Below, in pieces: positions 8,120 through 17,612 of a stretch of 64,000 bases of DNA. Where the stretch lies: the NCBI GenBank assembly GCA_029053015.1, contig JAIDHX010000052.1, positions 57,437 through 121,436 on the forward strand. The letters run 5' to 3'. Source of the stretch: Lachnospiraceae bacterium. GTDB lineage: Bacteria > Bacillota > Clostridia > Lachnospirales > Lachnospiraceae. Within the stretch, counting starts at the first letter, position 1. Each line of letters opens with the position of its first letter. Made by a program: the position numbers and the translations under genes. The notes under the pieces were generated by a model that was not told the origin of the DNA, searched no databases, and was given only the letters and a program-made list of their open reading frames with translations.

Positions 8120-8812
8120 TCACACTTTGTCTATCTTATAACCGACGCCCCAGACCACTTTCAGATATTTAGGTTCTCTGGGATTGATTTCGATTTTTTC
8201 ACGGATATGACGGATATGAACCGCCACCGTATTGTCCGCCCCGATTGCCTCTTCGTTCCAGATGCTCTCATAAATCTGGTTGATGGAAAATACCCTGCCC
8301 GGATTTTTTACCAGAAGAAGCAGAATACTGTACTCAATGGGCGTCAGCTTTACAGGCTCCCCATCGACAAAAACCTCCTTGGTATCGTCGTTTATCGAAA
8401 GTTCTCCGATTCTGAACACCGCATTGTCGTCCACATTCAGGCTTCCCAGCTTTGTGTAGCGGCGCAGGTTGGATTTGACCCTTGCCACCAGCTCCAAGGG
8501 ATTAAACGGCTTCGTCACATAATCGTCCGCTCCCACATTTAAGCCCAGTATCTTGTCCATATCCTCCGACTTTGCCGACAGTATGATAATCGGAATGCTG
8601 CTGTATTCCCTGATTTTTAATGTAGCATGGATGCCATCCAGCTTCGGCATCATAATATCCATAATGAGCAGCTGGATATCCTCCTTGTGCAGAATCCGAA
8701 TCGCCTCTTCGCCGTCATATGCCTTAAAAATCTGATAGCCTTCGTTTTTTAAATAGATTTCTATCGCGTCCACAATTTCTTTATCATCGTCACAAACCAG
8801 TATATTTGACAT
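8120..8812 (-). CDS. OmpR/PhoB family response regulator
   Basis: A 230-aa response regulator. The receiver domain (residues 1-115) has the acidic pair DDD at 8-10, the phospho-acceptor Asp in LLIMDIMMPKLDG and the conserved Lys in DDYVTKPFNPLEL. The C-terminal winged-helix domain (~130-228) has the typical LTPIEYSILLLLVKNPGRVFS and VHIRHIREKIE segments. It starts at ATG 8812, one base after the pgeF stop, and is followed after 10 bp by the large kinase, so the pair is co-transcribed. The target genes cannot be told from the window. Confidence 0.93.
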   Translation of the reverse strand: MSNILVCDDDKEIVDAIEIYLKNEGYQIFKAYDGEEAIRILHKEDIQLLIMDIMMPKLDGIHATLKIREYSSIPIIILSAKSEDMDKILGLNVGADDYVTKPFNPLELVARVKSNLRRYTKLGSLNVDDNAVFRIGELSINDDTKEVFVDGEPVKLTPIEYSILLLLVKNPGRVFSINQIYESIWNEEAIGADNTVAVHIRHIREKIEINPREPKYLKVVWGVGYKIDKV

Positions 8813-8813
8813 A

Positions 8814-9680
8814 TCAGCACTCTTTCCCTTCCCTGTTTTCTCTCTTTAACATCAAAAAGGCGCCCAGATTGCCCCGCTTCCCTTCGCTTGCCCTGTGGGA
8901 AAATAAAAGGGAAGCATTACAGCAGGTACAGATATCCGTCACTTCTATCTGCGTGGAAGTCAGACCCGCCTGTAAGAGCACCTCTTCATTCGCTTTCCAC
9001 AAATCAAGCTGGTACTTGCCCGGCCGCCTTCCCTTTTGCAGTACCGCGCTTCCGAATTCCGCTTCGAACTGCCCCGCCACATCCTCTGAGACCTCGTAAC
9101 AGTCCGCGCAGATGGATGGACCGATGGCGGCAAGGATATTCTCCTTTTTACAGCCGTAATCACTTACCATGGTATCTATCATTTTCTTTCCGATACGTCC
9201 CACCGTACCCCGCCAGCCGGAGTGCGCCAGCCCGATGACCCGCCTCTCTGCATCCAGAAAGTACAGCGGCACACAGTCTGCAAAAAAAGTCACCAGCACG
9301 ATCCCTTCTCTGTCTGTCACAAGACCATCCACGTCCCGGTAATCCCGCGGAACCAAAACGCCTTTTCCGCAATCTGCTTCCGTCACCTTTCGGATATTGG
9401 TCGTATGCGTCTGGTCCGAACAGACAAACGCTTCCGGCTTACAGCCTAAAATATCCGCAATACGCCTGTAATTTTCGTCTACCGCTTCTTTTTTATCCCC
9501 TCTGGTATAGCTGAGATTCATGGTGGAGAAAATCCCCTCGCTCACGCCGCCGAGCCTTGTTGAAAACAGATGTTCCACTGCCTGTGTGCGCGTAAAGGAA
9601 GGAAAAGTCAGGTATAACGCCTGACCCTTTTGCTCCACCGAAAGACCTCTGCCTCTGCTTTTTTTCCTGATAAATTCCAT
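8814..9680 (-). CDS. pgeF: Multicopper polyphenol oxidase-fold purine nucleosidase (YfiH/PgeF family)
   Basis: A 288-aa member of the YfiH/LACC1 family (laccase domain), which acts on purine nucleosides and has been linked to peptidoglycan editing. Metal-site motifs are visible: RLGGVSEG near the N-terminus, DCVPLYFLD, HSGWRGTVGRI (with the key His) and ICADCYEV. ATG at 9680 (MEFIRKK) is preferred because GAGAGG lies just upstream; ATG 9692 has no proper ribosome site. It lies between yraN and the two-component system, in a run with alr and ddl. Family sure; physiological role in this organism inferred. Confidence 0.88.
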   Translation of the reverse strand: MEFIRKKSRGRGLSVEQKGQALYLTFPSFTRTQAVEHLFSTRLGGVSEGIFSTMNLSYTRGDKKEAVDENYRRIADILGCKPEAFVCSDQTHTTNIRKVTEADCGKGVLVPRDYRDVDGLVTDREGIVLVTFFADCVPLYFLDAERRVIGLAHSGWRGTVGRIGKKMIDTMVSDYGCKKENILAAIGPSICADCYEVSEDVAGQFEAEFGSAVLQKGRRPGKYQLDLWKANEEVLLQAGLTSTQIEVTDICTCCNASLLFSHRASEGKRGNLGAFLMLKRENREGKEC

Positions 9681-9710
9681 ACTTCCTCTCATTCCGCCGC
9701 TAGTCAGCCT

Positions 9711-10070
9711 TCACATATGAAAAAACGCATTTTTAATCCAGATAATCTCTTCTCCCTGTATGCCGACGACGTCGTACCGGATGGGCGTTCCCTGTGGAAT
9801 GCGCCTGAGATACCGGTAATAGTCCGCAGTCCGGCAGATCCGGCGTTTTTTCGTATCTCCCACGGCCGCAAGTGCGCCGTCAAAGGACTTGCTTTTTCTG
9901 TATTTTACCTCTAAAAACACCAAATATTCCCCGTCAAATCCGATAATGTCAATTTCGCCCTGCCGGCTCCTGAAATTTCTTTCCCTAACTGTAAATCCCT
10001 GCTTTTCCAGATAACGAACCGCCAGTTCTTCCTTTTCCGCACCCGTCTGTCTGGTACTGTATTTTGCCAA
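9711..10070 (-). CDS. yraN: UPF0102 protein YraN (endonuclease-fold)
   Basis: A ~119-aa protein of the YraN/UPF0102 family with the restriction-endonuclease-like fold. Motifs RQGEIDIIGFDGEYLVFLEVKYR show the acidic residues and the E-x-K signature of the active site, followed by KRRICRTADYYR. The start is probably TTG at 10070 (MAKYSTRQ), with AGGAGA 7 nt upstream, rather than TTG 10076. It is 16 bp after alr and 30 bp before pgeF, in the same transcript. The function of the family is not settled; a role in DNA processing is inferred from the fold. Confidence 0.88.
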   Translation of the reverse strand: MAKYSTRQTGAEKEELAVRYLEKQGFTVRERNFRSRQGEIDIIGFDGEYLVFLEVKYRKSKSFDGALAAVGDTKKRRICRTADYYRYLRRIPQGTPIRYDVVGIQGEEIIWIKNAFFHM

Positions 10071-10086
10071 TTCCAATCTCCTTTTA

Positions 10087-11211
10087 TTACCAGAAGGTCT
10101 TTGTCAGTCTGCTGCCCAGCCTGCTTAACAGTTCGTTGGTGATGGTTCCGGCTCTCTGCGCCAGCTCCACCGCCTTGATTTCTTCTCCGCCGTCCGTTCC
10201 GATAAGGGTTACGATATCGCCCTCCACAGCCTCGGGAACCTCCGTGATGTCAAGCATGGTCTGATCCATGCAGATGCGCCCCACCATGGGAACCTTTTTC
10301 CCCAGAACCAACGCTTGTCCCTGACCGGAGAGACTGCGCGGCAGTCCGTCCGCATAGCCGATTGCCATCACCGCAACCCGCCTTCTCTCCTTCGCCTCCC
10401 AGGTCCTGCCGTAAGAGACAAAATCGCCCTGCTCCACCGTCCTGATGCATCCAATCCTGCACTTAAGCTGAAGCGCGGGCTTTAAATCAACACAGAATTT
10501 TTCCTCAGGCGTATTGCTGGTACAGCCATAAAGAGCAATGCCCGGCCTCGCATACTGCATCCCCTCCATGGGATAACATAAAAGTCCGTAACTGCTCTGC
10601 ATATGGTAGGAAAGATTCCGCCAGCCCTTCTCTTCCAGATATGCCTTGAGCGCATAAAAATCAGCAATCTGTTTCTGCGTGAAACGCACATCCTCTGCAA
10701 GCGTGCTGTCCGCCACGCTCAAATGGGAATAGATTCCTTTCATGCGGATGCCCTGCATGCCTAACACCCTCTCAATGGCGGCTCTGTCCCGATATGAGAT
10801 ACCCAGCCGGTTCATGCCGGTGTCCACAGCCAGATGGCAGGCAATGTCATGCCCTGTTTCCGCAAGCGCCTTTGCATGCGCTTCGTCCACCACCGTCTGC
10901 ATAAGCTGATATCTGTCCAGCAGAAAGGCATCCCGCGGCATGGTATATCCCAATACCAGTATATCTTTCTGTAATCCTGCGACTCTTAAGGCAATGCCTT
11001 CCTCCAGCGATGCAACCGCAAACGTATCGCAGCCCTCGCCGCTGAAAACCTGCGCAGTCTGAACGGCGCCATGTCCGTAGGCATCCGCCTTTACCACCGC
11101 CATACATTTACACCCTTCGGGCATCGCCCCGCAAAGCGTCCTGTAATTCCATCTTAAATTCTCCAGTGAAATTTCCAACCATGCCCTTCCCGGTCTTTCT
11201 TCCAGTTTCAC
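10087..11211 (-). CDS. alr: Alanine racemase
   Basis: Interconverts L- and D-alanine with PLP, feeding the D-Ala-D-Ala ligase encoded nearby. The 374-aa product has the PLP lysine in AVVKADAYGHGA near residue 38, the substrate-side tyrosine region SYGRTWEA, and the C-terminal GRICMDQTMLDIT motif. I place the start at GTG 11211: GGAAGGA precedes it and the GTGA overlap with the upstream stop codon suggests translational coupling. A longer frame opening at 11280 would add 23 residues with no homology character. Family length is usually 370-390, so the gene is intact. Confidence 0.95.
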   Translation of the reverse strand: MKLEERPGRAWLEISLENLRWNYRTLCGAMPEGCKCMAVVKADAYGHGAVQTAQVFSGEGCDTFAVASLEEGIALRVAGLQKDILVLGYTMPRDAFLLDRYQLMQTVVDEAHAKALAETGHDIACHLAVDTGMNRLGISYRDRAAIERVLGMQGIRMKGIYSHLSVADSTLAEDVRFTQKQIADFYALKAYLEEKGWRNLSYHMQSSYGLLCYPMEGMQYARPGIALYGCTSNTPEEKFCVDLKPALQLKCRIGCIRTVEQGDFVSYGRTWEAKERRRVAVMAIGYADGLPRSLSGQGQALVLGKKVPMVGRICMDQTMLDITEVPEAVEGDIVTLIGTDGGEEIKAVELAQRAGTITNELLSRLGSRLTKTFW

Positions 11212-12248
11212 TTGTCCTTCCTTCCTTTCCGGATACGGCGCGCGCACTGAAACACTGTCAGACAGAGATACGCGGCGCACAAGCTTCCCACCACTACCGC
11301 CAGATAATAGATGGGACTGACTTCCAGAATAAAGTTTAATTTTGTCAGTTTCACAAACGCCCTGATAATCAGAATCATAAACGGATGCAGAAAATAAAAG
11401 AGCATGGGACCGGTTTTATAAAACGTCCCTCTTCTCACATCCCAGACGGCTGCGCCGGCCAAAAGCGTATCAAAGAGGAATATCATGCACACCGGCAAAA
11501 GCAGATACATGCTGTTATGTTCCTGTTCCGTATAGAAATGCAGCAACAGTCCCTCTGCACACATAAGCAGCAGGTATAGAACAAAACTGTACCGGCTTCT
11601 CTTTACACTTCTATCCTTTCTTCCCGAAGCCGCCCGATATCCCAGGAGCAGAAAGAGCGGCGCAAAAAACAGCCCGTTTCTCGTCTGGGAAAATATCCCG
11701 AACATGCTTTCATACACCTGCTTAAGCATCGGTATCCTGCATGCCAGCCCATAATAACTGTCCCCAAGCAGACCTATCGCATACAAGACTACAGCCGCTG
11801 CATAGGCGTATTTCCCTATCAGACGCAGAAGCGCCCAGCAAATGGGAAGTCCAATCATAACGGCAGGCAGGTACCACAGATGGTAGTAGGTTCCATCAAA
11901 GAAAAGCGCCCTGCACAGCGCCCCTGCGGAAATCTCCGCTTCACTTCCAAGCATTTTATATCCCTGAACCGGCAGATAAAGCAGAGTGACTGCCAGATAG
12001 AGAAAACCAATTTTTTTCAAGCTGCGCCATATCCTCTGAAAACTGCCTTCCACCGCTGCTACGTAGAGCACAAAATATCCTGTCACCATCATAAAAAACG
12101 GTACTGCCACTCTTGCCAGCACTCTCGTTAGGATAAAGTCCGCTGTGACATTCACACTCTCTAAAGGCGATGTATGGATTGCCGCCACCAAAAGCGCCGC
12201 AATCCACTTAAAATCATCGAATTTTCCAATTCTAGAACTCTGCTGCAA
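11208..12248 (-). CDS. Acyltransferase family 3 membrane protein
   Basis: A ~346-aa polytopic membrane protein of the acyltransferase-3 (OafA/WecH) family. The typical N-terminal block is seen as FDDFKWIAALLVAAIHTSPL, containing the conserved His, followed by VPFFMMVTGYFV and about ten helices. The likely start is TTG 12248 with AGGAGG 8 nt upstream; the longer frame from 12386 adds a basic, non-homologous tail that overlaps the 95-aa gene. Such enzymes put acyl groups on cell-surface sugars or wall polymers. The stop overlaps the alr start by 4 nt, so it belongs to the ddl-alr wall-precursor operon. The acceptor is unknown. Confidence 0.82.
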   Translation of the reverse strand: MQQSSRIGKFDDFKWIAALLVAAIHTSPLESVNVTADFILTRVLARVAVPFFMMVTGYFVLYVAAVEGSFQRIWRSLKKIGFLYLAVTLLYLPVQGYKMLGSEAEISAGALCRALFFDGTYYHLWYLPAVMIGLPICWALLRLIGKYAYAAAVVLYAIGLLGDSYYGLACRIPMLKQVYESMFGIFSQTRNGLFFAPLFLLLGYRAASGRKDRSVKRSRYSFVLYLLLMCAEGLLLHFYTEQEHNSMYLLLPVCMIFLFDTLLAGAAVWDVRRGTFYKTGPMLFYFLHPFMILIIRAFVKLTKLNFILEVSPIYYLAVVVGSLCAAYLCLTVFQCARRIRKGRKDK

Positions 12249-12519
12249 CCAGAAATCCTCCTTCACTTCCCAAAATAAACACACTTCCTTTTTCGGGAAG
12301 GGAAACGACGGCTTCTTTTTCGCAGGGGACGAATCCTGCCTTATAGCTCTTTTCACCCTCCTGCCATTGAAACGGCGCCTCCGCAAAAGAATATGTCCTC
12401 AGTAAATCAGCCTGCCCGACAATCCGCTGCCTGACGGCTTCCACCTTATCCTCCTGTTCACTGCCATAATGTAAAAAGGCATAGCGGGAATCTTCCCACT
12501 TCAATCGAAGCTGCCGCAT
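12232..12519 (-). CDS. 95-aa protein of unknown function
   Basis: A 95-aa protein (MRQLRLKWEDSRYAFLHYG...) that I do not recognise. It is soluble, has no signal peptide or membrane helix, and alternates charged and hydrophobic residues like a small folded domain. Support for it being real: AGGAGG 9 nt before ATG 12519, location 26 bp after ddl, and overlap of its 3' end with the ribosome site and TTG start of the acyltransferase, which suggests coupling. The last residues (GSEGGFLVAAEF) run through that ribosome site. A part in the wall operon is only inferred from position. Confidence 0.65.
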   Translation of the reverse strand: MRQLRLKWEDSRYAFLHYGSEQEDKVEAVRQRIVGQADLLRTYSFAEAPFQWQEGEKSYKAGFVPCEKEAVVSLPEKGSVFILGSEGGFLVAAEF

Positions 12520-12545
12520 AGCAAAAAGCCTCCTGATATTTCAAA

Positions 12546-13583
12546 TTATTGTTGTGCCAGCTTTATAATTTCGTTTACCACCTGTTTAAAATCGAGCCCG
12601 ATTCCCTTCATCATATTCGGGTAGCGGCTGTGGGAAGTAAACCCGGGAATCGTATTAATTTCATTAAATACAATTTCCCGCTTTGACGTAAAGAACATAT
12701 CGACCCTGGTAAAGCCTTTGCAGCCTAAAGTCCGATAAATTTTACCTGCTGTCTCCCGTATCCTGTCTTCTTCTTCCTGGCTTACTCTTGCCGGCATATG
12801 TATTGCAGAACTCTTTAATGTATATTTCTCTTCATAGTCAAAAAATCCTGAAGGTATTTCGATTTCATCCGCCCTTCCTATGGTAAGCTCGTCATTGCCC
12901 ATGACGGCACAGCCCACTTCGAAGCCGTCTATTGCTTCTTCAATCACCACCTGCGCGTCATGCACAAAAGCTTCCTTTATTGCATTTTCCATATCGTCTG
13001 CATTTGTCACACGGCTTATGCCAAAAGACGAACCTGCACGCACGGGCTTCACAAAAACGGGCAGTCCCAATGCTTCTATCCGGCTTCTGCTCTCCTCGTA
13101 CTCCCGCATGGTATTCAGACACACGCTTTTGGGTACCCGTATACCGGCAAGCTCCACCAGCGTATGCGCAAGCACCTTATCCATGCCAAGTGCGGAGCTT
13201 TCCATTCCACAGCCCGCCACCGGTATGCCGGCAAGTTCACACAGCCCCTGCAGCGTACCGTCCTCGCCGTTTTTCCCATGCAGAACAGGAAATGCAATAT
13301 CGAAGGGTATCTGGGAAAGCGTACCGTCTTTGTCAACCCAGAGAAGCGGCGTTCCCCTGCTCATGGAAATGGTCGCCGGAAAACAAGCTTCCGACTGCCA
13401 GGTATCCTCTGCAATCTTTTCCTCCGCTCCTTCATAGTAAAAGGTTCTGCCATCCTTTGTGATGCCTAAGTGCAGCACCTCATACTGACTGCGGTCAATC
13501 GCCTGCATAACTGCCGTTGCCGACTGCAGCGATACCTCATACTCCGTGGAACAGCCACCAAAAACCACCAAAACTCTTTTCAT
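12546..13583 (-). CDS. ddl: D-alanine--D-alanine ligase
   Basis: Joins two D-Ala with ATP to make the dipeptide end of the peptidoglycan stem peptide. The 345-aa ATP-grasp enzyme shows the N-terminal FGGCSTEYEVSLQSA, the HGKNGEDGTLQG substrate motif, the KPVRAGSSFGISRV phosphate-binding part, and the C-terminal ARVDMFF-like TRVDMFFTSKREIVFNEINTIP region with metal-binding Glu and Asn. The omega loop has EKYTLKS, with the Tyr expected of D-Ala (not D-lactate) ligases. AGGAG lies just before ATG 13583. It heads the wall-precursor operon with alr. Confidence 0.95.
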   Translation of the reverse strand: MKRVLVVFGGCSTEYEVSLQSATAVMQAIDRSQYEVLHLGITKDGRTFYYEGAEEKIAEDTWQSEACFPATISMSRGTPLLWVDKDGTLSQIPFDIAFPVLHGKNGEDGTLQGLCELAGIPVAGCGMESSALGMDKVLAHTLVELAGIRVPKSVCLNTMREYEESRSRIEALGLPVFVKPVRAGSSFGISRVTNADDMENAIKEAFVHDAQVVIEEAIDGFEVGCAVMGNDELTIGRADEIEIPSGFFDYEEKYTLKSSAIHMPARVSQEEEDRIRETAGKIYRTLGCKGFTRVDMFFTSKREIVFNEINTIPGFTSHSRYPNMMKGIGLDFKQVVNEIIKLAQQ

Positions 13584-13742
13584 CTTTTAGCTCCTATCTG
13601 CCGCTATTTCTGCGCGCTTTTTTTCGGGCAGTGAAAGAGCTGTTATCAACAGCATAACAGCAAGTTCTTCAAATGCCTTTAACAATTTCTTATGATTTTC
13701 TTAATGTTTCTGCTTTTTTCAGTTTTCTCCTTGTGAACCCGC

Positions 13743-14651
13743 TTAATTCCATTCATACGGCGTGTTTTGGTACACATAGTAATTAAGCCAGTTGCTGTAG
13801 AGATTGTTGCTGTGGGAACGCCACTGCAGCAGCGGCTTTTCCTCAGGATTGTCATTCGGATAATAGTTGTAGGGAATGTGAATCGGCAGCCCCTTATTCA
13901 AATCCCTGTGGTATTCATTATTTAAGGTATAGCGGTCATATTCCGGATGACCGTTTACAAAAATCTGCTTTCCGCCGTGTGCCATCGCCAAGAATACGCC
14001 TGCTTCGTCAGATTCTGCCAGAACGGTAATATCCGGACAGGCATGAATAGCCTCCGCCGGCGTCTCCGTGTGGCGGCTGTGGGGCGCCAGAAAAATATCG
14101 TCAAAGCCCCTCACCAGCGGCACCTTTCGATTGGCAACCCGATGGGGGTAAATCCCAAACAGTTTTTCCGGAAGCTGCTTTTTCTGGATATGATAGTGGT
14201 GATAAAACGCAGCCTGTGCACCCCAGCAGATATGCAGCGTCGAGGTCACGTGCTCGCCGGACCAGTCCATAATATCGCAAAGCTCCTGCCAGTAGTCCAC
14301 CTCTTCAAAGGTAATATCCTCCACAGGCGCTCCCGTGATAATCATGCCGTCATACCGGTTGTCACGAATTTCGTCCATGGTGGTATAGAACTTGTTGAGA
14401 TGATTTGCCGACGTATTCTGGGAGGTGTGGCTTTTTACCGTCAGAAAAGTCACTTCCACCTGCAGCGGCGTGTTGGACAGAGCCCGCAAAAGCTGCAGCT
14501 CCGTGTCCTGCTTTACGGGCATCAGATTCAGGATACATACCCTGATGGGGCGGATATCCTGATGCACGGCACGTCCCTCGTCCATCACGAATATATTTTC
14601 ATTTTCCAAAATTTCTTTTGCTGGTAAATCCTTCTGTATTTTAATCGGCAT
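13743..14651 (-). CDS. metA: Homoserine O-acyltransferase (probably acetyl-CoA dependent)
   Basis: First committed step of methionine synthesis: acylation of L-homoserine. The 302-aa MetA-fold protein has the nucleophile cysteine in [14 protein letters not shown], the acyl-CoA region [17 protein letters not shown], and the C-terminal HPEYDRYTL with catalytic His and Glu. In [15 protein letters not shown] the residue after GAPV is Glu; Glu at this site goes with acetyl-CoA use in studied MetA enzymes, Gly with succinyl-CoA, so acetyl is inferred. ATG 14651 (MPIKIQK) has GGGAGG 8 nt upstream and overlaps the ligA stop region, so it is translated from the ligA transcript. Confidence 0.92.
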   Translation of the reverse strand: MPIKIQKDLPAKEILENENIFVMDEGRAVHQDIRPIRVCILNLMPVKQDTELQLLRALSNTPLQVEVTFLTVKSHTSQNTSANHLNKFYTTMDEIRDNRYDGMIITGAPVEDITFEEVDYWQELCDIMDWSGEHVTSTLHICWGAQAAFYHHYHIQKKQLPEKLFGIYPHRVANRKVPLVRGFDDIFLAPHSRHTETPAEAIHACPDITVLAESDEAGVFLAMAHGGKQIFVNGHPEYDRYTLNNEYHRDLNKGLPIHIPYNYYPNDNPEEKPLLQWRSHSNNLYSNWLNYYVYQNTPYEWN

Positions 14652-16620
14652 CGTTCTTTCCTCCCACATATTTTTGTATAAATTCCTCCTCCGATAAAAT
14701 AGGCACCTCTAATTCCTTCGCTTTTTTATTTTTAGACGAGGCAGACGCAACATCATTGTTAATCAGACATTCCGTCTTGCTCGTAACGCTTCCCGTCACC
14801 TTGCCGCCCAGTCTTTCGATCTCCTCCTTCAGTTCATTCCTGCTCGCATAGTGATTCAGACTTCCCGTCACCACAAAGGAAAGACCGCTCAGAGACAGGC
14901 TGCTCTCATCTATCACCGGAACCTCTATCTCCAATTCCTCCGTGAGCCTCGACAGCATATCCCTGTTTTCCGACTGTGCCATATAATCGACAAAGGCGGC
15001 CGCAATCACATCGCCAACGCCCTCAATCGCACTCAAAGCCTCCACATCTGCATCCATCAGGGCGTCCAGTTTATAATCAAACTGGCGGCAGAGCATCTTC
15101 GCGTTTGCCAGACCGATATTGGCAATGCCAAGACTGTAAATAAGTCTCGGAAGCGTGGTTTTTCTAGCTTTCTCTATGCTTGCCTCCAAATTCGCATAGG
15201 ACTTTTCACCAAAGCCCTCCATTTCCACTATCTGCTCCTTATGCGCAGAAAGATGGAACAAATCGGCAAACTCATGAATGAATCCCATACCAATGAATTT
15301 TTCCAGAGTTGCTTCCGACAAACCGTCGATGTTCATGGCGTCACGGCTGACAAACAGGGTAAACGCCTTGATTTTCTTTGCGGCGCAATCCGGATTGGTA
15401 CAGTAAAGGCTTTCGGTATCGTTTATGCTTTTAACCGTTGTTTCCCTGCCGCACACAGGGCAGGCCGCCGGAATCTCTGCACTGTCGGAGCAGGTAAGGT
15501 TTTCCGCAATCTGCGGTATTATCATATTGGCTTTGTATACGGTAATCCTGTCGCCAAGTCCCAGCTTTAATCCGCGCAGGATGCTGATATTGTGAAGCGA
15601 AGCCCGGCTCACGGTAGTTCCTTCCAGTTCCACCGGCTCAAAGACAGCTATCGGGTTAATCAGCCCTGTCCGGCTCGGGCTCCACTCGATTTCCTTTAAC
15701 GTAGTCTCCCGCAGTTCATCCGCCCATTTAAAAGCAATGGAATCCCGCGGGAACTTTGCTGTCCGGCCGAGCGACTGTCCGTAGGCAATATCCTCATAGA
15801 CGAGCACAAGTCCGTCAGAGGGTACGTCATAGCTTTCCGTCTTTTTTTCAAAGTCGGAAATTGCTCCCTGAATCGTTTCCGGCTCTACGAGAACATGTTC
15901 CACCACCTCAAATCCCTGCTCTTTCAGAAAAGCAAACTGCTGCATACGGGAATTGGAAAAATCCACGCCATCCGCTTTTACCAGAGCAAATGCATAGAAG
16001 CGCACATTCCGCTTCGCTGTTATCTCATTGTTAAGCTGCCGTACCGAACCGCTGCAGAGATTTCTCGGGTTCTTGTACTTGGCCTCTTCTTCCGCAATTT
16101 CTGCATTGATTTTCTCAAAATCCGAGTACGTAATCACCGCCTCGCCACGCAGAACCAGTTCCCCTTTATAGGCGATAGATATCGGCAGATTCCGAAAGGT
16201 ACGGGCATTGTTGGTAATGACCTCGCCAACCTCGCCATTGCCGCGCGTCACCGCTTTTGCAAGCTTTCCTTCACGGTACGTCAGTACCACCGTCAACCCA
16301 TCCAGTTTCCAGCTCAAAAGCGCGGCCTTTCCCTGCAGCCAGTCCTGCAGTTCCTCCCTGCTCTTCGTCTTACCCAGAGAAAGCATAGGACTCTCATGCT
16401 GTTCCTTGGGCAGCTCCTCCACCGCTTCATAACCCACGTTCACCGTCGGGCTGTTTGATAATGTAACACCCGTTTCTTTTTCAAGCAGCTCCAATTCATC
16501 GTACAGTCTGTCGTAGTCGAAATTGCTCATAATTTCGCGGTCTTCCGCATAGTACGCTTTTGACGCTTCATTGAGCAGTGAAACAAGTTCCTTCATTCTT
16601 TCTATTTTCTTGTCTTCCAT
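14641..16620 (-). CDS. ligA: NAD-dependent DNA ligase
   Basis: Seals nicks in replication and repair using NAD. The 659-aa product has the family layout: N-terminal Ia domain, adenylation domain with the active lysine in [10 protein letters not shown] near residue 105, OB fold, a four-cysteine zinc finger (CPVCGRE ... [10 protein letters not shown], ~400-425), a helix-hairpin-helix region ([12 protein letters not shown]) and a C-terminal BRCT domain ([16 protein letters not shown] onward). Length is normal. It lies 27 bp after the pseudouridine synthase gene and overlaps metA by about 11 nt, so the three form one transcript. The ribosome site before ATG 16620 is weak. Confidence 0.95.
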   Translation of the reverse strand: MEDKKIERMKELVSLLNEASKAYYAEDREIMSNFDYDRLYDELELLEKETGVTLSNSPTVNVGYEAVEELPKEQHESPMLSLGKTKSREELQDWLQGKAALLSWKLDGLTVVLTYREGKLAKAVTRGNGEVGEVITNNARTFRNLPISIAYKGELVLRGEAVITYSDFEKINAEIAEEEAKYKNPRNLCSGSVRQLNNEITAKRNVRFYAFALVKADGVDFSNSRMQQFAFLKEQGFEVVEHVLVEPETIQGAISDFEKKTESYDVPSDGLVLVYEDIAYGQSLGRTAKFPRDSIAFKWADELRETTLKEIEWSPSRTGLINPIAVFEPVELEGTTVSRASLHNISILRGLKLGLGDRITVYKANMIIPQIAENLTCSDSAEIPAACPVCGRETTVKSINDTESLYCTNPDCAAKKIKAFTLFVSRDAMNIDGLSEATLEKFIGMGFIHEFADLFHLSAHKEQIVEMEGFGEKSYANLEASIEKARKTTLPRLIYSLGIANIGLANAKMLCRQFDYKLDALMDADVEALSAIEGVGDVIAAAFVDYMAQSENRDMLSRLTEELEIEVPVIDESSLSLSGLSFVVTGSLNHYASRNELKEEIERLGGKVTGSVTSKTECLINNDVASASSKNKKAKELEVPILSEEEFIQKYVGGKNDAD

Positions 16621-16647
16621 ACTGCGCCATGCCTTTCTTCTTTCATT

Positions 16648-17379
16648 TTATTGACCTATTCCACACTGCCTATATAATAACGCTCGTTCTTCTTCTGTTA
16701 ATTCGCGGAACTGTCCTTCCTTTAAATCTCCCAGACCGATATTCATAATCCGGATCCGCTTCAGCGCCTTTACCTCATAGCCAAAGGTCTTGCACATTCT
16801 TCTGATTTGTCTGTTAACGCCTTGGGTCAGTATGATATGGAACGTGTATTTTCCTGTCTTTTCTGTCTTGCAGGGCTTTGTCGTAATGGAAAGTTCCTCC
16901 AGATAGACGCCCCTTTCCATTTTAGATAAAAAATCAGATGTTATTTCTTTGTCGGTTTTAACAACATACTCCTTTTCATGATTGCCGGAGCCTTTCATCA
17001 TGGACTGAATCAAATCTCCGTCGTTTGAAAGGAGCAAAAGTCCTTCTGAATCTTTGTCCAGCCTGCCGGCATAAGTGACTCGCACCGGATAGCGTATCCA
17101 GTCCTTTACCATTTTGTCTGCGTGACGGTCCTTCTCCGTGCAGACAACGCCTTTGGGCTTGTAAAATGCCAGCACCACCTTTTTCTCGGCATTTGCAACC
17201 TTTTTCTGCCCCACAAGCACAATATCTCCGGCACCTGCCTTATCTCCCATAACAGCTGTTATTCCGTTTATGGTAACCCTGCCCTGCTCCACCAGTCTGT
17301 CTGCCTCCCGTCGGGAGCAGATGCCGTTTGCAGAAAGATATTTATTGATTCTGATTTTGTCCGGTTGTTTCGATTGCAT
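16648..17379 (-). CDS. rRNA pseudouridine synthase, RsuA/RluB/RluF type
   Basis: A 243-aa enzyme that isomerises a uridine in rRNA. The N-terminal S4 RNA-binding domain is visible as IRINKYLSANGICSRREADRLV, followed by the catalytic domain with the active Asp in YAGRLDKDSEGLLLLSNDG and the C-terminal LTQGVNRQIRRMCKTFGYEV. I choose ATG 17379 (MQSKQPDK), preceded by AGGAG; the longer open frame to 17514 runs into the hairpin-rich leader and has no family match. Closest to RluF/RluB; the exact target base cannot be told. First gene of the set with ligA and metA. Confidence 0.9.
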   Translation of the reverse strand: MQSKQPDKIRINKYLSANGICSRREADRLVEQGRVTINGITAVMGDKAGAGDIVLVGQKKVANAEKKVVLAFYKPKGVVCTEKDRHADKMVKDWIRYPVRVTYAGRLDKDSEGLLLLSNDGDLIQSMMKGSGNHEKEYVVKTDKEITSDFLSKMERGVYLEELSITTKPCKTEKTGKYTFHIILTQGVNRQIRRMCKTFGYEVKALKRIRIMNIGLGDLKEGQFRELTEEERALLYRQCGIGQ

Positions 17380-17448
17380 AAGTCTCCTGAGGGGCGCATG
17401 GGATTCGGTGTGCGCTAGGTATTGGTGTTTGGCTGCGGTGGATTTTAA

Positions 17449-17612
17449 TGCATGGGGCGCACGAGCTGCGCCGTGCGCGGGTGGGGACTGGGGAGTCCCG
17501 CCATGCACGCGCACGATTTTATCGTGCGCTCACGGGCTTCGCCCTATGCCGTCAAAAATAGATAAATTTGCCTGCAAGCAGGCAATTTATCTTTTTATGA
17601 CGGCGCATGGCT
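17449..17612 (-). repeat. Cluster of stable hairpins in the rluB-like leader
   Basis: The 367-bp gap at 17380-17746 is dominated by nested inverted repeats. The largest is an imperfect stem of about 27 bp at 17548-17604 (GCCGTCA ... TGACGGC, loop CAAG). Then, on the minus strand, come GGGCGAAGCCC, a 21-nt hairpin GCGCACG-ATAAAAT-CGTGCGC's core near 17510-17529, GGGACT-CCCC-AGTCCC (17484-17499) and GCGCACG...CGTGCGC near 17457-17478. The rest is AT-rich. It looks like a structured intergenic repeat or leader RNA; I cannot name the family. Confidence 0.7.

Noticed and set aside
12880..13469. Long overlapping plus-strand open frames opposite ddl (up to 185 aa)
   Set aside because: Antisense shadows of a well-supported gene; Ser/Pro/His-rich, no ribosome sites.
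13584..13742. Terminator or riboswitch between metA and ddl
   Set aside because: The only stem (GCTGTTAT/ATAACAGC, 13639-13661) has no U-tract, and no SAM or other riboswitch core was recognised.
13947..14627. 226-aa plus-strand open frame opposite metA
   Set aside because: Antisense shadow of metA, no motif or ribosome site.
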